Assembly: GCA_000697335.1 (NCBI GenBank)
Contig: JNEM01012254.1
Coordinates: 1 to 22,804 of the forward strand
Direction: 5' to 3'
Length of the DNA stretch: 22,804 nt
DNA from: Conidiobolus incongruus B7586
Lineage: Eukaryota > Entomophthoromycota > Entomophthoromycetes > Entomophthorales > Conidiobolaceae
The translations under genes were made by a program, and so were the position numbers. The notes below the pieces were generated by a model. The model was not told the origin of the DNA. It saw only the letters and a list, made by a program, of their open reading frames with translations, and did no database searches. Below, one piece after another: positions 20,846-22,804 of the stretch. The number at the start of each line of letters is the position of its first letter. Position 1 is the first letter of the stretch.

Positions 20846-21949
20846 ATGTCTAAATTCACCAACTTGCAAAAGCCATTACAATTAGGCGATTTGACTTTAA
20901 AGAATCGTGTTTTCTTATCCTCCATGACTCGTAACAGAGGTATTGTTCCCAACGATACTAATGTTGAGTTCTATGTTCAACGCTCTGGAGCCGGTCTTAT
21001 TTTGACTGAAGGAATTCTCATCGAACCCCAAGGTACTGAATGGCCTAACGCTCCAGGAATCTGGTCCAAGAAGCAAATCAATAACTTTAAGAAGCTTACT
21101 GATGCTGTCCACGCAAACAATGGTGCAATCTTTGCCCAACTCTGGCATACAGGAAGAGTTGCCAATACTCTTCACAATCAAGGTGTCCCTCCTCCAGCTC
21201 CATCTCCTATTGCCGCCAAAGGTGGTAAATTCAGATTGTTAGATGGTGCACCTGGATACTCTGTCCCTGAAGAAATTCAAGCTCCTTCCGAATATGTTCA
21301 ATTGTTCAAGAAGGCGGCCATTAATGCCAAAGAAGCTGGCTTTGATGGTATTGAACTTCATGGTGCTAATGGTTACCTCCCTTCCCAATTCTTGGAATCT
21401 CACTCTAACCAGCGTACTGATAAATATGGTGGCAGTATAGAAAACCGCTCCAGATTCATTCTTGAAATCATTGACGCTTTCCTCGAGGTCTTCCCAAAGA
21501 AGAGAATTGGTATCAAATTGTCACCTGGTGGTGGATACAATGATATGGGTGAAGGAGATGCTAGTAAGATCATTGAACTCTACTCCTATCTTATCAAGGA
21601 ATTAGACAAACGTGATATTGGTTACATTCAATTAGTTCGCTGGAGTCCTGCATTTGATCCTACCAACCGTGGAACCAATGTCGATATTCAAGAATTCAAA
21701 CCTCTGATTAAGAATGCTTCTCTCTTTGCTAATGGAGAATTCACTGCTGAAGAGGGTGAGGCCTACATTGCCGAGGGTAAAGCCGATGCCATTGTTTATG
21801 GTAGACCCTTCATCACCAACCCCGATCTTCCTCAAAGATTCTTCAATGGTATTGAACTGAATACCAACTTTGATTTCACTACATTCTACACCTTCCCTGA
21901 AGGTCAACCTCAAAAGGGATATACTGACTATCCTGCCGCTGCTGAATAA
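20846..21949 (+). CDS. Old Yellow Enzyme, NAD(P)H-dependent enoate reductase (OYE-4)
   Basis: A 367-residue class II OYE with the same predicted reaction as OYE-3. The frame is open from an ATG at 20780, but 20846 is chosen because MSKFTNLQK matches the start of OYE-2 and OYE-3, the context is ACAATGTCT with A at -3, and the TATA box would not leave 20780 in the transcript. Catalytic and flavin residues are intact: Thr28, Gln98, His172, Asn175, Tyr177, Lys224, Gly319-Arg320, Tyr359. Sixteen residues differ from OYE-3. Four of them (V94A, L102T, A105V, H107N) cluster around the QLWH-x-GR segment next to the flavin and substrate pocket, so specificity may differ. A stretch of 204 bases (20896-21099) is identical to OYE-3. 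No intron or signal peptide is seen. Confidence 0.95.
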   Translation: MSKFTNLQKPLQLGDLTLKNRVFLSSMTRNRGIVPNDTNVEFYVQRSGAGLILTEGILIEPQGTEWPNAPGIWSKKQINNFKKLTDAVHANNGAIFAQLWHTGRVANTLHNQGVPPPAPSPIAAKGGKFRLLDGAPGYSVPEEIQAPSEYVQLFKKAAINAKEAGFDGIELHGANGYLPSQFLESHSNQRTDKYGGSIENRSRFILEIIDAFLEVFPKKRIGIKLSPGGGYNDMGEGDASKIIELYSYLIKELDKRDIGYIQLVRWSPAFDPTNRGTNVDIQEFKPLIKNASLFANGEFTAEEGEAYIAEGKADAIVYGRPFITNPDLPQRFFNGIELNTNFDFTTFYTFPEGQPQKGYTDYPAAAE

Positions 21950-22280
21950 AATTTTCATATATACTTTTATATTCTGAACTTCGTCATTATCAACATTACC
22001 ATATTCAGTTAAATAACATTCAAAATATGATATTCAATGAAATAATAACATTTCAATTTCGAAAAATGCTAATAAATAATCCCATTTAATGAAATAACTT
22101 TTTTTCAAAAAACATATTCCATTTTATCAATTGACCATAATACCGAATCAAAATTATAAATCTTGAATTTATTATAAACATTCCTGTTGCTTGAATGTCA
22201 ATTTTATTATATAATTCATCTCTGCAATTAATCAAAATTAAAGTTTTAATGGAAAAAATATATTTGGTCTTCATTATTAT
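21950..22280. other. AT-rich 3' flank of OYE-4
   Basis: About 330 bases. The first ~50 resemble the 3' flank of OYE-3. AATAAATAA near 22070 is a possible poly(A) signal. The minus-strand frame of about 60 codons here looks like a chance frame. Confidence 0.5.
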
Positions 22281-22282
22281 CA

Positions 22283-22804
22283 GTCAAGAAACAAAGAAAT
22301 GGTAAATAATTTAATTTATAAATTTTCAAGCCTATTGTTAGGTTAAAAATTATATAATATATAAAATAAATATCAAGATTTTTATTTCAATACTATATAT
22401 ATTGATTTATAATAGTTTTTTATTATATAATTTCCATTTGAAAAATTATTGATATATTTAATCATACTTATATTAGTTAATAATCATCAAAACTTTGATA
22501 TTTTTATATTAACTCAACTTATTAGCATATATTTTAAAACCATTCAAAATTTATAAATATTTTTTTAATAGTAACTTTTTATCTAAAACTATATATTATT
22601 CTTTGATTTATTATTCTAAAGATAAAATAAATATTATTCATAATTTATTAAATTTCAAATATTAATTTTTGACTATTATATTATTATTTATTAATATAGT
22701 ATACTATCCTAGTGTTAGAAATTAAGATAGTTATATTTATTTTTTTATGATAATACAATAATTTTAGGTTAATCAAATAAAAAAATTGAAAATTATCTAT
22801 TATT
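22283..22804 (+). mobile_element. Decayed mariner element Mar-6, 5' part, runs off the window
   Basis: The 5' end at 22283-22303 resembles the terminal repeat of Mar-3. It is followed by the same order of blocks as Mar-4: TAATCATCAAAACTTTGATATTTT (compare TAACCATCAAAAG...TTTTGTTTT), CCATTCAAAATTTATAAATAT (compare TCATTCAAAATTTACAAATA) and the helix-turn-helix region. The expected outer TA reads CA at 22281-22282. The transposase frame is broken and the rest lies beyond base 22804. Confidence 0.72.

Noticed and set aside
22086-22274. 62-codon minus-strand frame after OYE-4
   Set aside because: AT-driven chance frame with no paralog after OYE-3.
1-22804. Social amoeba (Dictyostelium-like) origin suggested by the AT-rich spacers
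   Set aside because: The OYE codon use is far less AT-rich than in such genomes, and the proteins read like fungal class II OYEs. The assignment remains an inference.
1-22804. CRISPR array, bacterial operon or phage features
   Set aside because: No regularly spaced repeats, and the tRNA, TATA boxes and transposons are eukaryotic in type.

Overview
The window looks like nuclear DNA of a fungus, most likely an early-diverging (zygomycete-grade) lineage; the phylum is an inference. The reasons are fungal-type class II Old Yellow Enzyme (OYE) genes without introns, a eukaryotic tRNA-His with internal A and B boxes, Tc1/mariner transposon relics, and a sharp contrast between very AT-rich spacers and genes of moderate GC. 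Coding capacity is low: four related protein genes, one tRNA, and many decayed DNA transposons.

Layout, left to right. Bases 1-2793 hold a three-level nest of dead DNA transposons: a Tc1-like element (134-1197) inside a mariner copy (about 1-2334), which sits inside an older mariner copy (2335-2793 and beyond the left edge). A tRNA-His(GUG) gene lies at 3820-3890. Two OYE paralogs run leftward (4074-5174 and 6877-7977). A third mariner relic (10059-11323) precedes an OYE gene on the plus strand (13737-14840). Two more mariner relics (16061-17385, the best preserved, and about 18400-19642) precede the fourth OYE gene (20846-21949). A sixth mariner copy begins at about 22283 and runs off the right edge. 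The rest is AT-rich spacer in which I find no gene.

The OYE genes form a small tandem family in a left-left-right-right arrangement. The two plus-strand genes keep the His/Asn/Tyr active site of flavin-dependent enoate reductases and are 95.6% identical (351 of 367 residues). Long stretches are identical even at silent sites, while the ends and one active-site patch differ, which suggests gene conversion. The two minus-strand paralogs have replaced all three catalytic residues (His to Leu, Asn to Phe or Gly, Tyr to Phe) but keep intact frames and most flavin-site residues, so they look like retained proteins with changed chemistry. Each gene has a TATA-like box about 54-76 bases before its ATG. 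In the fourth gene this decides between two possible starts.

The transposons have mostly changed by C-to-T and G-to-A transitions, often in a CpA/TpG setting that resembles repeat-induced mutation. The near-identical OYE pair, only 6 kb apart, shows no such damage. The catalytically altered OYE pair, the mosaic pair and the nested transposon block are the points most worth following up.
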